The notes below the pieces were generated by a model. That model did no database searches. It saw only the letters and a list, made by a program, of their open reading frames with translations, and was not told the origin of the DNA. DNA of 64,000 nucleotides, taken from Phoronis australis. Taxonomy: Eukaryota; Phoronida; Phoronidae. The stretch spans positions 187,881-251,880 of the forward strand of contig NMRA01000095.1 of NCBI GenBank assembly GCA_002633005.1, read 5' to 3'. The position numbers were made by a program, and so were the translations under genes. Shown in pieces: positions 14,101 through 24,859 of the stretch (position 1 is the stretch's first letter; every line of letters begins with the position of its first letter).

Positions 14101-15445
14101 TTACCTCCGCAACAGAGGAGAGTTCAATTCAGAAAGTAGGACTTTGGTGTATTTTTACTATCTGCCAAAGGCATAAATCAACAAAGTGCTGCTGCAGCCT
14201 GCCGGACATTTTATTTTCTAGGAGTTATTTGAAACTGTTCAGAAATAATAAACTTGTGAATATTGAAAGAAGTGTTGAGAAATATCAACTAAATTGTTCA
14301 TTGCTGCATTAGATGTCTTTAAGTTTTGGGCCTCCATTGTTGATTAAGGTATCGTTGTAATACTTCATGTTTTGGGCCTCCATTGTTGATTAAGGTTTGT
14401 TATAATACTTCATGTTTTGGGCCTCCATTGTTGACTAAGGTTTGTTGTAATACTTCATGTTTTGGGCCTCCGTTGTTGATTAAGGTTTGTTGTAATACTT
14501 CATGTTTTGGGCCTCCATTGTTGATTAAGGTTTGTTGTAATACTTCATGTTTTGGGCTTGTAGTAGATCCCTGCTTCTACGGCTGTTGAACTGTGTAACT
14601 AAACACAGCTGAAGAAAGGGTTTGTGGTCCTGGAATAAGTGAGCCTAGAGTAACCTGATTCATGCGTTCTTTGTTCACTTGGGGAGGTCAATACTTGTTG
14701 TGTTTCTATTCACTTTGTTGAGTCTCCAGTAAACTTATGCTACGAAATTGTTTGCCATTCCTTTGCATACGTGGTTCGTGAGGACTCTCTTGCCTACTTT
14801 CATAGTGAGGCGCGGTTCAGTCCTCTGGATAAACAAAGTTGCTCTGAAGTGTGAGCTCATTTTAGAACTCCTTGTATCGTTGGCCTTTGGCTGGCAGTTT
14901 TTGTTGTATTTTGAAATCAGTACCTCAAGAAATGAGCTTAGGATTTTAGTCAGGGTGATAGCCAGTCTGTTAGTCATGGCAAATGTCTTGGGAGTCAAGT
15001 TAGAAATTTGGTCTTACACTTCCAATCAACAATTTCTGAATAAAATTATCGTCAAGTAATTAAAAGTACATGACGTCTATCAATTATAGATTGAAAACAT
15101 CTCCAGTATTTAGCAGTTGTATGTATATTCTCTGTTGTTTATGTGAGCTTAAATTATTTTTTAGAAATAGTTTTGTGGTGCGTAAGACCAAATTTGTGAC
15201 TTCAGTGGCAAGCCACTTTTTTGAAGCAGACTGCTGATGCGTGGTGAAATGAGACATTTGAAATTTTTTAGGTGGAGATGTTTCTACTCGCTCACTGCCT
15301 GAACATCGGCATTCAAGTTTTACGACCTTCTCAGCAGGGACAACCGGACTTTGTTACTTACTTTCCAGATGATGCCAAAGATAGAAGTCTCCCATTGGTC
15401 AGTCTGATTGCCGAAGATGACAGACATTACAACGTAGCCCTCTGA
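5917..15445 (+). CDS. OTULIN: OTULIN-like Met1-linked-ubiquitin deubiquitinase, six exons
   Basis: Family role: OTU cysteine protease that cleaves linear (Met1-linked) ubiquitin chains in the cytosol and restrains inflammatory and death signalling. Joined exons 5917-8128, 9695-9807, 10472-10615, 11926-12051, 13060-13332 and 15272-15445 keep frame and give 1013 aa. The catalytic part is residues ~738-1013. It has KEWRG (Trp763, equivalent to the ubiquitin-contacting Trp96 of human OTULIN), RGDNYCAIRATLYQ (Asp795, catalytic Cys798) and a terminal DDRHYN with His1008 and Asn1010. The conserved FARDTS and GGLEQVEMFLL blocks are present. Human OTULIN is about 350 aa; here about 737 unrecognised residues precede the domain. 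The protein ends three residues after the catalytic Asn, without the human PDZ-binding tail. The OTULIN-type domain is certain; joining exon 1 to it is an inference from matching phase and donor. Confidence 0.85.
8129..9694 (+). other. OTULIN-like intron 1
   Basis: GT-AG intron, AT-rich. I see no coding block or structured element inside it. The remaining larger introns are 10616-11925, 12052-13059 and 13333-15271; apart from the 45-bp array in the last, nothing further could be supported in them. Confidence 0.7.
9695..9807 (+). CDS. OTULIN: OTULIN-like exon 2
   Basis: Acceptor TGATTTCAG and donor CAG|GTGGGG. The exon enters in phase 1, matching the exit of exon 1, and ends in phase 0. It encodes the block leading into the OTU domain, including YVAKEWRGSTDKA, which lines up with the YCKKEWRGNTQKA block of human OTULIN. 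Confidence 0.85.
10472..10615 (+). CDS. OTULIN: OTULIN-like exon 3: catalytic cysteine
   Basis: Acceptor CCACTCTAG and donor AAAATG|GTAATA, 48 codons, phase 0 at both ends. Contains the OTU signature RGDNYCAIRATLYQ, with the catalytic Cys and the Asp three residues before it that is the third catalytic-site residue in OTULIN. Confidence 0.95.
11926..12051 (+). CDS. OTULIN: OTULIN-like exon 4
   Basis: Acceptor GTGTTTCAG and donor TCAGTG|GTAGGT, 42 codons, phase 0. It encodes KLETLLCGCHSYLKGWSFAN followed by a helical segment. This matches in position the helical stretch between the Cys exon and the FARDTS exon of the family; the sequence itself is divergent. Confidence 0.8.
13060..13332 (+). 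CDS. OTULIN: OTULIN-like exon 5
   Basis: Acceptor ACTTTAAAG and donor GAGCAG|GTAAGA, 91 codons, phase 0. Encodes the central OTU helices with the family blocks MEAVKIIMMLTAIDL, VFVWLMFARDTS and LLKNHLNCVGDSGGLEQ. Confidence 0.93.
14325..14558. repeat. 45-bp tandem repeat, five units
   Basis: Five consecutive units beginning TTTGGGCCTCC, of 46, 45, 45, 45 and 45 bp with very few differences, plus the start of a sixth. They lie in the last intron of the OTULIN-like gene (13333-15271). The near-identity suggests recent expansion. An open frame across the array arises from the period of 45 (divisible by 3). Confidence 0.92.
15272..15445 (+). CDS. OTULIN: OTULIN-like exon 6: catalytic His/Asn and stop
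   Basis: Acceptor TTTTTTAG; 57 codons then TGA. Encodes VEMFLLAHCLNIGIQVLRP and ends SLIAEDDRHYNVAL. The DDRHYN block supplies the catalytic His and Asn. Only Val-Ala-Leu follows, so the extended tail of vertebrate OTULIN is absent. Confidence 0.95.
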   Translation: MEMFLLAHCLNIGIQVLRPSQQGQPDFVTYFPDDAKDRSLPLVSLIAEDDRHYNVAL

Positions 15446-18400
15446 CGCAGATTCATATTTAATCAAATTTTAATTCTTCTGTAATGTTTAGTAGAATTTT
15501 GGCAGATTTTTTATCTGTCACAATCTTCTTCCGATGCAATATAACACTACTGTCATATGTACTTTAGGAACCATGTGGGGTACAGGTCAGAACCGACTCC
15601 TTGTGCTTTTTGGTCTAATTTTTCCCTTTTTTCTTAGTTTAACACAATTGTTGGTTGTAGTGTCTTGCATATACGTGTAGACAGTGAAGCCCCACTAGTA
15701 GATGTAAGCTGTTGTCCTTCTGGATGTGCATTTCTTAAGCCATGTTTTAGTATTTAGTATTAATACTTTGTATAAAGTATACTCATACGCCCAGTTTTGG
15801 GTATGGACTCGACTTCACATCCAGGCACATGTGCGCATTATCAGTAAAGATGGTGCACACATACCGTCATGCTTTGTTGTTACATGTACGTAAAAATCTC
15901 ACCGATTTCGTACAAAAGTTACTCTTCTACGTTAGTATGAATGAATTACAATTTCACAGAATCATTGCCTTCTTGTAGACATGATAAACACTGTAGGACT
16001 TGCATATTATAAATATTATTTTATACTAATTATTTTTCATAAAAGATAATAAATTTCATTTGGTGGCCTAAATTGGATTGTAAATTGGTGAGATTTTCTC
16101 GTAGATTTTGACAGTATTAGATTCTGGTGCTTAAGATAATCTGGTGCGGTTCGTGCAATATGCTTGTGCATTGAATGCATTAAGTCTTCGAAATGCACAT
16201 ACCTGTAATGCAAATATTGAGAACGAATAGGATGTTATTGCTTTGGATAAGACTTCAACGAGACTGATTTTTCCTTCTGTTAGCCTTGGATGGTGTTTTC
16301 GTGTAAAGCGTCATTTTCGACTCTGTCTAAGGCAGTGCAAGTTGAGGGAAAATTCTGTCCAGCTTTCAATTCTATGTGTGTGTTGCAAAAATTGATAAAC
16401 AACCTCTACAAGTATATGTCAGTGGCTTATACTTGTACACAAGGATATTCTGTTTGTCATGTCATGGCTGCTGTCGACACTCCTCTGTTTAGTTTTTTGT
16501 TCCTCGTGGTTCATGCTCTATCAATATCCTGGCAATAGTCACAGAGGCCCTGCATTTCGATAACTGGCTTTCTCCACAGAATTACACGCTTCAGACCGAT
16601 TTTCAAAATCCAGGGCTGCTGGTGACTGCCAATTTGCCAGTTGAATGTGATAAATCTGTGCAATAGGAAATGGTATTTGGTATTCACAAGACCGCAACGA
16701 GCTACTGCCGAGTGAAAATAAGCCTGTGATAAGAATATGCATATGATTCTAGTTATGGTGGGGGGTGGGGTGGGGGGTAATGTTATGAATTCGGTGAACC
16801 ACGCAAATTTCACCGCGGAAACATTATTCTACAAAGGGTTGGATGTGTCACGAGTCTTCCTGCCATTTTAACCAATTCAAATTATTACTTTGAAATGTGA
16901 AGAACAGCTATAGCTTCCAGAAGGCAGGGTAATAATTCACGCACTATAGGGCGCCACAATTTTACCACAATTAAGGCACATGACCGTTTTATTGGAAAAA
17001 TCCATGGTTATCGCAACGACTGGAAATGTTTGATGCTACTTCCTGGGGGAGATGTTTAAAGGTGCTTAATATCCATGGTTACCATTTGCAGTAGATGCAG
17101 TTATCTCATCAACCTCAAACTTTCGGGTATTGTCTGGACATTCTTTTCGAGCTTGCATAGTTGTAACAACTTACATCTTGGGATGTCCCTAAAATGTTCC
17201 TGAACGTTATTATGTGAACCAGATATTTTTCTGGTATACGTTTTTCATATTCCAGTTATTCCTAAATTTCTTTGGAAGGCATAGAAGTTAGAGACATTTC
17301 AATAGTTGACACTTGATTGCTCAGAAAGGAGGAATGTTTTGTTGAGACTGACAATCTTTGCATGCTGTGCAGTGAGTAATGGTAAGGGTCACACATTTTG
17401 AGAGCCAGTTCTGTCTTTTCAATAATGGACTTCAAACTTGTTCTCAAAATGCGGCACCTCTGTAAATGACTGATTGCCCACAATGAGCACTGCATTCAAC
17501 TTGTGCTGCATGTTTTCGAGTCTCAACACAATTTTCACTGCTTAATCACAGAAAGGGTTTTCTTAATTGTTCTCCACCTGGAGGTATCACCTGTATTTTC
17601 TCTTAAGCTGTTAAACTATTTGGTTGGGTGTCAAAAATTGAAAAATCTTGGCTGCCTGTCGTAGGGGTCCTGAAATAACAAAAACATCATTTCCAACAAA
17701 AATCATTTTGTGGTTCTCCTATTTTAAATTGCATTAACATTTTCAGGACACCTTGTAGGTCACAGGGTACATACAAAGCGGCTGTTACTTACTGTTACAT
17801 GGTTTGTACATAATATTTGATGTAAATAGACAGGGTCATGTGACTTAAGAACTGTTAGTGCTAAATGAACAGTGCTGTACTGAATGTTATATGTTAATTA
17901 GATGCAAAGTAAGTGGTTATAGCACGAATTCTCACTGTATATATTTCATTATTTTATTTAAACTGGCTGGTTCTTACACAGTAACATGTAATTAGCTGCT
18001 TGTGTTTTTGTGTAGAAAGAAGTACTTGTGCATTTGACATTATTGTATGCGGTCATTGTCATTTGTTATTTTAGATAAGTAAAACTTGTGGTAAGAATGA
18101 GTGATTAGGCACAAAGGTTTCTGTTGAATTGGGAACTATTTCGGCAGCATTCTATGTTTTGTGTGGGACTATTAGAAGTTTACTGCTCTCCGGGATATGT
18201 AGGCTTGCCTGTCACACACACACTCACAGTCAATTTTCAGTTGGTCTTGGGTATGACTTTCTGGATGTAATCTTATTTGTCATGCAAGTTCACTTGTCAT
18301 GTCTTCATCATTGGAAATCAAAATTGGTGGAATGCATTTCATTAACCAGGCCATGTCGTCTGCTTCAACATTGAACACCCGTGTGGTGGCGCCAGTGGCT

Positions 18401-18867
18401 ACCCTATTTAATGGGATAATAAATCGTGCATTTGTCCTATTGATGAAGCTTACGCTCGGAAGTTACCTTAATCCTGATCTTCTGTTAACTGTAACTTGAC
18501 TGCCGCTAAGTCTGCTGTCTGAATGGATCGTCGGATGATAGACTTATTGGTATCGTACAAGGCCAGGGCTGTATTCGGGAGAACCAAGGCCTCACAAGAT
18601 AAACTCGTGTGATAACCTGCTTACTTTGAAGTTCGTAGTGACATAGGTTATTTTTTATTCTGCGAGATTCTTGTCTCTATCAGGAGTTGGTTCTGCTGTG
18701 CGCTCATACGTCATGAGTGGAGGAATTCTTAGTTTATTTGTTATTGTGCCCGAGTGATTTGAAGTAACAGCATTGTCACAATAAATATTTTATTAAGTTA
18801 TATACATGTATTCACCCATTATTAAATGTTGAATTGAAATGGACCTTGTTATTCTTAAGACCCTAGG
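15446..18867. other. 3' flank of the OTULIN-like gene, no further gene seen
   Basis: AT-rich sequence, probably partly 3'UTR. The open frames here are short, lack conserved blocks, and overlap one another on opposite strands. A G-rich stretch lies near 16757-16778. Confidence 0.5.
16048..16053 (+). terminator. Candidate poly(A) signal of the OTULIN-like gene
   Basis: Canonical AATAAA about 600 bp after the stop codon. Another AATAAA occurs near 18780. Without transcript ends the choice is a guess. Confidence 0.3.
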
Positions 18868-19000
18868 GAAATAGACACCAACAGCTGACGTCATGTCTCA
18901 GAAATAGACACCCACAGCTGACGTCATGTCTCAGAGATAGACACCAAAAACTCACGTCACATGTCAGAGAGTAGACACCAACAGCTGACGTCATATCTCA
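18868..19000. repeat. 33-bp tandem repeat with perfect CRE sites
   Basis: Four units (33, 33, 33 and 34 bp) of the form GAAATAGACACCAACAGC followed by TGACGTCA. The palindromic cAMP-response element TGACGTCA is intact in units 1, 2 and 4 (18886-18893, 18919-18926, 18986-18993). Unit 3 has the half-site-like CTCACGTCA. The array lies just before repeat copy A, between the OTULIN-like gene and the receptor gene. Any enhancer role is inference. Confidence 0.88.
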
Positions 19001-19059
19001 GAAATAGTTGTTAGGATTCACATGTAACTTTCAGATACTATGCTTTATGCACTGTACAG

Positions 19060-20501
19060 TTATTTAAGATCCTGCAGTGGGTTTAGGAGATACAACTATG
19101 GGCCCAAAATAAAACTACCACCAGGAGGCGCCACAGTAGTCAGTCACTATCACCAAAGGTCATCTTCACATAGAGAACACATACAGTGTATGCCAGTTTT
19201 CAAATGATTTGGTTATACAGGGGTGGACACCAAAAACAAGATTTGAAAACAGCAAAAATGGTGCAAAATACCTCGATTCCATCCAAGAACAGGAAGATAG
19301 CGTCTTCACATCAATAGATGCCTATATTTAAATTTTTATGATAATCAGTTGAGTTAAACGTAAAAAACTAAAATTGCCACTAGGGGGCACAGCAGGTCAG
19401 ATCTGTACGAAAGTCGTCATCTGTAGTCAAAATCATATAAACACACTTGCTAAATTAAGTAAAGATACTGTGAATGGTTTAGGAGATACAGCCATAGCCG
19501 CAACAAAAACAAAACTGCCACTAGGAGGCGCCATAGTAGTCAAAATCGTCGGAAAATCATCATCAACCGTCCTCTTTATAGTAAGCACATACATGCAAGT
19601 TTTCACAATCATCCTTTGAACGGTTTGGTTGATAGAGGGGTGGACGCAAAAAACAGACTCGAAAACAATAAAAATAGCCACTAGGTGGCGCAAACTACGT
19701 CGAATCCATCTGAAAACGGAAGGATAGCGTCAACTCATTAATAGGTGACTACATATTAAATTTCATTAAAATCCGTTAAGGACTTTTGAAGACACAAAGG
19801 TAAACGCCAAAAAATAATAAAAATGCCACCAGGGGGCACACCGGTAGTCGGATCTGTCCAAAAAGTCGTCGTCGTCCGTTGTTAATTAACACTTACTAAA
19901 TTTCGTAAAGATGAATGGTTTAGGAGATACACCGACTGAGCCATAGCCGCAACAAAAACAAAACTGCCACTAGTAGGCGCCACAGCAGTCGAAATCGTGG
20001 GAAAATCATCATCAACCGTCCTCTTGATAGTAAGCACAATGCCAGTTTTCACAATCATCGTTTGAGCGGTTTGGTTGATAGAGGGGTGGACGCAAAAAAC
20101 AAACTCGAAAACAGTAAAAAATAACCACTAGGTGGCGCAAACTACGTCGAATCCATTTGAAAACGGAAGGATAGCGTCAGCTCATTAATAGGTGCATACA
20201 TATCAAATTTCATTAAAATCCGTTCAGGACTCATTTGAAGTTACAATTAAGGTAAGCGTATAAAACTAAAATTGCCACTAGGGGTACACCAGTAGTCGGA
20301 TCCGTCTGTAAGTTCGCTCATGCCGTCCCATATATATGGGAACATATACATCGGTGCCAAATTCCATGAACGTATGTCAAAGGCCGGGTTTTGGAGATAG
20401 AGCAGCGGACGCCCGACGCCGGACGGACGCTGCCCGTACATGTACGTGCGGACGGACGGACGGACGGAGATGACGGCATAACGCGTCCACATATAAATAT
20501 G
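19060..20501 (+). repeat. CTCF-motif-bearing higher-order tandem repeat, copy A
   Basis: Array of related monomers, most starting with CCAC(T/C)AGGNGGC. Motif starts: 19118, 19377, 19518, 19678, 19826, 19967, 20125 and 20275; one monomer near 19250 has lost its motif. Spacings run 141, 160, 148, 141, 158, 150 bp, so three monomer types alternate with a trimer period of 447-449 bp. After each motif comes a variant of GTCG(A/G)ATCCGTC(T/C)GAAAA, showing that all three types share an ancestor. The 3' end carries GGACGGACGGA runs and a tail CGTCCACATATAAATATG, shared with the other copies. The 5' end appears truncated relative to copies B and C. No coding capacity seen. Confidence 0.85.
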
Positions 20502-22647
20502 AAACGATATAAAGTTTTGCAGGCGAATTAGCTATAGATATCTGGCATCTCGTTTTGCCTGCGCTACAATAAAAATACGAACCCTGGCAGTGGTGTGAGT
20601 GCAATATTCTTCAATTTAATGAACGGGCTTAACCAGGAGATGACATAGCTGAAACAGCAGCTGCCTCCTGATCACATGGATACGGTTGGTCTCCAAGAAT
20701 CGTCATTATTGTACAGACCATCCAGTGGGAGAAGTACTGTGAAAAAGCATACGGTGAGAAGAGTCGTATAACGGAATCTTGTAGAGCCCTGCATGCCTGG
20801 CGTAGATGGGTCGTGGGCGTAAGGATTTTCTTGCACAGTGTCCCAGGCTCTCGGCATTCATGTAAGCCCTAAAGAAATTGGGAAGGCATTCATTTGTAGA
20901 ATATGGGCGGGGAAGCATTGTGTTGGGTGTGGCGCAGAAGATCGAGTCAGCTGGAGTCCATCCCTGTACTGAGACCCGGCGCCACTGGACCCAGGCAACA
21001 TTTCAGTACTGGATCAGTCACTGTCCCCGTCCATCCACGATACTGTCCCAGTACCGCAGGCCATTTCAGGCACACTAACTTCCTGCACAGTGATAAACGT
21101 ACTGGCCCTGCACCGTAATCCGAACACCGGGCCAGTACTGGGCCAAAACCGGAATGGCTACGGGCTGTAACGAGAATTCTCAGTAGAGTGCCAGACATCA
21201 ATGTAGTGACTCTAGTATTCACTGGATCACGTTTCCAATAAGATCTTATCTAAATAGAAGGCTTGAAACCAGACAAGCTGTATTTTTCCTTTTTCTTTTT
21301 TAGGACAAGAAAACCACCCTCAAAATCGGAATAGAGTAGTAAAATTAGACTATGTTAGTACTTGAATTTTCATAAGTGGTCACCGAATAACGATTTTGTC
21401 AACAAAGAGCCTGGAGGTAGTCATTGGAATTAAAGTAGTTTCCAGCCTGGCTTATCAGCTAAATTATGCTAATTATCACCAACTCACGGCAGTAGAAGCT
21501 GTGTTTGAAAGAATTAATAAAACGGGTTGTGATGAAGGAATCTGGTTTAAAGGGCATGTACACGACACGACGATAATAGAAAATAGATCCGGTAGCCAAG
21601 GTTTCCATTCTCTGGTTTCTTCGGGGGAAAAGAGAACTCGTTTGGTCTCTGGACTATAGCCTCGATTTAGGTTTTGGAATGGTAATGTACGACGTCATTT
21701 GCGACCACCATGATTCACGCTGTTGCCTTACTCCTTGAACACGGACCACTATCCACGATCAGTTTTGTTTGATTTAAAAATATTATTACACTAATAAGAA
21801 AAATAATGACTCTGTCAATTCGAAGTTTCTCAATTGTTGTCGAAATCAACACCCTGTCCAAGCAGTAGAGTCTACACAATGTATATGTTACTAATCCGTG
21901 TAATTTTAATCATTTCATTACAACGATAACATTTAATTGGGTAATAGTACAATTTCTAGTACAAGCTACAAATTACTTGGAGTACTCACGAATCTGATTC
22001 ACGAAAAGTGACTAAGACTTCAGTCACAAATTTTGTCTCCTGACCACAATTAAATTTCATTCTAGCAAAAGTGCAACGTCTCACAGAAAATGATATAATT
22101 TCTAGCAACTGAGGTAGTTTCTGACAATTATTTATAAACTGCGATGCTCTCATAATTGCTTGGCTAACCCTTTTTCAGAAATTGTGAATTGGGTCTACAA
22201 GACCAAATGTCTGCCTTTAGTCTTGGGTCACTTTCATGAAGAGACTCGGTGAGCAGACATGATCAGCACAATATTCATATTGTAACCAATTGTTTAAGTA
22301 AAAGGAATGTCTCCCATAACCCGGGGACATGGATCAACCGATGACTTTCCGTAACTTCATGGAAATCCTTGGCAAAGTTGTCGTTGACAGATTACGGATA
22401 ACAACTAATGATCTGTTGAAATCACTTCATTTAACAGAAGTGCTTCGAAAGGCCAAGTAGTTCGATTAATCGCATCAACTCAAAATCATATTTCGATCCT
22501 AGTACACGGTCACCTGCATCGTAATTTCTGGGTTCCGAATTGTGGGATTCGTTTTCGGGATGCGCACGCATCGATTTTTGGAATTAATGTCAATTGCAGG
22601 GCTGCGCGACTTTGACGTCAGTATTGGAATAGGAATGGGCCAGGAAG
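20502..22647. other. Intergenic, no gene recognised
   Basis: Lies between repeat copy A and the stop codon of the minus-strand receptor gene. A GC-richer block at about 20950-21150 repeats the short word CCAGTACTG/CCAGTACCG several times without a clean period. A further 3' exon of the receptor could lie here if the donor at 22696 is used, but none is recognisable. Confidence 0.4.
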
Positions 22648-24859
22648 TTAATTAGATGTTCCGGAGGACTGTAACGTCATTAAATCAGAACCTACCTTTT
22701 TGGGTCGCCTGCCTTTAATCGTGGAAATCGTATAAATGTAAGGATTAAGAGCAGAGTTGATTGGCATAATAAAGACCGCAACCCAGGCTGAGAATTCGGG
22801 GGGAAACTTGTATCCGTTCATACTTACAATCCCTGCAATAATAATGGGAAGCCAACAACAAAAATCCGAGACGACAATCAAACTCAATTTCTTCGCTAGT
22901 TGGATCTCTTTGTCTTGCACTTTTCGCCCCGAGGACTTTGCTGTTTTACGGACACTCACAAAAATGGCGACATAGCCAATGAATATTATAGAAAATGCGA
23001 TGAAATTATAAATAATAAACACAGACACTGAGAACCAATTAAAGTTTGTCGAAAGTGTAAACGGAAGGCATACTGAAGTTTCACCGTAAAAGAAGCTTTG
23101 ATTTTTCTGACCCATACTCTGCCACGCAAAAAATGGCGACACTGCCATGGCAAACCACACAATCCAACCAATTGCCATGAGAGTCAAACCAATTGTTTTT
23201 GACATCGGTCGAATCTTGAATACAAATACCGTAGCAATAACGCGATCAATTGTGATTATCGAGAGGATATAAACGGACATTTCGGATGAGAAGAAGGCGA
23301 AGAAACCGGCTGCTTGGCACAGGCGGCTACTTCTCCATAAAGGATCTTGCACGTAATAATTACCTTGGAGAAGAAAATGAAGATCGACAGAAGCAATGAT
23401 CAACATGTACACTCCCATGAAAAAATCGGATATTCCCAAGTTGATAACAAATATGGAGTTTAGTTTATCCCTTTCAGACTTTAAGCGCCACAGCAGAACG
23501 GTGAAGTTTCCCACGGAGGCGAACACTCCCAAGACCCAAAGAGCCACTCTTAGGAAATAATTTGCTATCATGTCGGAACAGGAGGAAAATGCGTCTCTTT
23601 CAGGACTACATTGGACAGAGGTACTGACCAGGCAACAAAAGCGAAAACTATCGGTTATTAACGAAGAAAGATTCACGTTTTGTAATGCCTTTTTATGAAC
23701 TATTAGAAATTCGCTATTGTGTTGCAAATTAAGAGTGCCAATTCTGTTCACTCCGTTGAAAGCGCGTGCAGACACGGACTCCAGCTTGTTCCTACTAAGG
23801 TCTAAGTGTGCCAGATCCAACCCAAAAAATACATTTGGGTCCAAATACGTTAGAAAGTTACCCACTAGAAGCAATTCGTACAAGTTCGCGAGACCTTGAA
23901 AACCAAAACTGAACAAAAACTCAAGTTTGTTGAAGGATAAGTCCAACTTTCCCAGCAAATGGAATTCTTTGAATGTCGAGTTAGTCAAAACGAGACTATT
24001 GTTGGATAGCAACATGGCGCGGTAATACTTTGGAACGTCAGGAAGTCTGGATAGATTACGACCGCTGCACGACAAGACGTACCCCATACACGTACAACTA
24101 TCAGGACATCCTTCTGACAAATCACAGAATTTCTCGTCATCTTTAGACGACTTACAGTCGACGACGCCGTTGCACATCATATTTTGTTCCAGGCATCTGT
24201 TTTCACCTCGACATTTGAAGTTACCAGGGCACGAGTATGGGAAACAATCACGCTCATCGACACCTTCAATACAATCCCATACACCATCGCAAACTCTGTG
24301 CACTGGTAGACAATAGCTGGAGGGACACTTAAAAAATCCTGGACAGTCAAAATCGTCGCAGTTACTTAAGTGGCTTTGGTCGCCGCAAGTTGAAAGCCCA
24401 TCGTACACACATTTCTGACCTCGGTCGAAACACGAAGGATGATTTGGTCGGCAACGAACCTGTGTTTGATCAGAACAATATGGATTGATGTTAGAGAATA
24501 TGTTACGTTTTACATCTTTTAATGAAAACATTTCGTCTTCTTGAATTTGTCCTGGGCAGTCATTGACCATGTTGCGGTATGACTTCATAGAAATACATTC
24601 ACCGGAATAGCACTGAAATCCACCGTTACGTGTACATAATTTAGACCAATCACAAACTTCATGGTCCTCATCAGACCCATCAAAGCAATTTTTCACAAAG
24701 TTACACGTTTCATTGGCCGGAATGCACTGGCCGTTTTTACACCGGAAGTGGCCAGTGGGGCACGAAGGAAAGATACACTGGTCTTCATCGCTGCCGTCTT
24801 CACAGTCAACCACGTGATCACAATATGATGACATGGGTATACAGCGCCCACTGACACAT
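22648..24859 (-). CDS. Receptor exon 2: LDLa modules, LRRs and 7TM domain
   Basis: The first base completes the Arg codon split by the intron. LDLa modules carry the calcium-binding pattern DC.DGSDE in the earliest ones and degrade in the middle (one lacks a standard acidic cluster). LRRs show LDLSFNKLE, LLLVGNFL and LDLSRNKLE. TM1 has GN, TM2 has NLGISDF, TM3 ends IITIDRV, TM6 has CCWLP and TM7 has NSALNPYIYTI. An internal ATG after the split LDLa would give a truncated model, but the in-phase acceptor upstream is much better supported. Confidence 0.93.

Noticed and set aside
14383-14589. Open frame with repeated CCNTSCFGPPLL peptides
   Set aside because: It is a translation of the 45-bp intronic tandem repeat, not a protein.
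18868-19000. Possible CRISPR array
   Set aside because: Units are contiguous with no unique spacers, and the context is animal nuclear DNA; it is a minisatellite.
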